NCBI GenBank assembly: GCA_012270635.1
Contig: JAAXHX010000232.1
Location: forward strand, 1 to 12,900
Length of the DNA stretch: 12,900 bases
From: Dehalococcoidia bacterium
Lineage (GTDB): Bacteria > Chloroflexota > Dehalococcoidia > Plut-88900
Reading direction: 5' to 3'
Part shown: in pieces, positions 12,741-12,900 of the stretch
How the letters are laid out: each line of letters begins with the position of its first letter
Position numbering within the stretch: the first letter of the stretch is position 1
The notes under the pieces: model-generated
Database searches by the model: none
The model's input: the letters and a program-made list of their open reading frames with translations, nothing else
Told to the model about the DNA's origin: nothing
Position numbers and translations under genes: made by a program

Positions 12741-12900
12741 ATGCAGGGGCCTGAGACGATAGACATAAGCAGCCTATTCAACATAACTTCGCAGATTTTG
12801 CCGGTCTGTTGCCATAACGAGCAGCGGACTTGCCTCCAGGCCAATGATTGTTCAAACCCGTCAAATGGCGAATTCGTGCCTGGGCAGAAGGGGAATGTTG
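12741..12900 (+). CDS. Possible 3'-truncated Cys-rich ORF
   Basis: An ATG 6 bp after the plsY stop opens a frame with no stop for 53 codons to the window edge. A purine-rich AGGGAGAGG (12721-12729) lies 11 nt upstream and could serve as ribosome binding site. The predicted peptide begins MQGPETIDISSLFN and includes VCCHNEQRTCLQANDC, four Cys and one His within about 16 residues, which could bind a metal. Third-position GC is visibly lower than in neighbouring genes, and an open frame of this length is not rare by chance. I recognise no family. It may be a second gene of a plsY operon, or intergenic sequence that happens to be open. Confidence 0.3.
   Translation, partial: MQGPETIDISSLFNITSQILPVCCHNEQRTCLQANDCSNPSNGEFVPGQKGNV

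Noticed and set aside
12735..12900. Possible tRNA or small RNA gene at the right edge
   Set aside because: I found no cloverleaf arms, no GTTCRANNC-type T-arm in a plausible fold, and no terminator; an open reading frame is the only structure seen.
1..12900. Insertion sequences, attachment sites, CRISPR arrays or prophage genes
   Set aside because: No transposase, integrase, direct-repeat array or phage gene was seen on either strand.

Overview
The window is a high-GC, gene-dense bacterial segment with very short intergenic gaps. Twelve protein-coding genes are well supported and a thirteenth, cut by the right edge, is possible. Several traits point to a Chloroflexota-type genome, for example a Dehalococcoidia/SAR202-like lineage: a DUF3179 lipoprotein with a Pro/Thr-rich linker, a catabolic cluster built from hydantoinase B, a flavin monooxygenase and an amidohydrolase-2 enzyme, an LppX/LprAFG-type lipoprotein, and a short 'GAGCCTGTCGA'-loop palindromic repeat. 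This assignment is inference from gene content; no phylogenetic marker is present. No tRNA, rRNA, CRISPR array or insertion sequence was recognised.

Left part (1-6050), catabolic genes. A 5'-truncated hydantoinase B/oxoprolinase subunit overlaps an FAD-dependent monooxygenase, which is followed 13 bp later by a class I SAM methyltransferase; these three look like one operon. A 244-bp gap holds a strong 12-bp hairpin, a separate 11-bp palindromic repeat and the leader of an MFS transporter. That transporter converges on an amidohydrolase-2 (ACMSD-like) gene, and their stop codons overlap within one CTAG. The amidohydrolase has its own near-perfect Shine-Dalgarno and an exact TATAAT.

Middle (6051-8295). 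A Gly/Ala-rich membrane protein of unknown function with a TTG start is divergent from a DUF3179 lipoprotein. The DUF3179 domain contains two copies of a Gly-Asp/Ala-Tyr-Pro...Asn-Asp-Val-Gly-Gly-like unit.

Right part (8297-12734), an envelope and lipid locus. Read on the minus strand, the order is an LppX/LprAFG-type lipoprotein, a 14-TM DHA2-type MFS transporter resembling mycobacterial P55 (Rv1410c), a two-TM protein with two loop cysteines, and a signal peptide peptidase SppA. The first three are 22 and 12 bp apart. SppA also has an exact TATAAT of its own. The plsY acyltransferase gene is divergent from this cluster across a 150-bp promoter region. The lipoprotein/MFS pair parallels the mycobacterial LprG-P55 lipid export system and is the most interesting signal in the window.

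Right edge (12741-12900). An open frame starts 6 bp after plsY and runs off the end. It is Cys-rich and lower in GC than its neighbours, so it may be real or may be non-coding.
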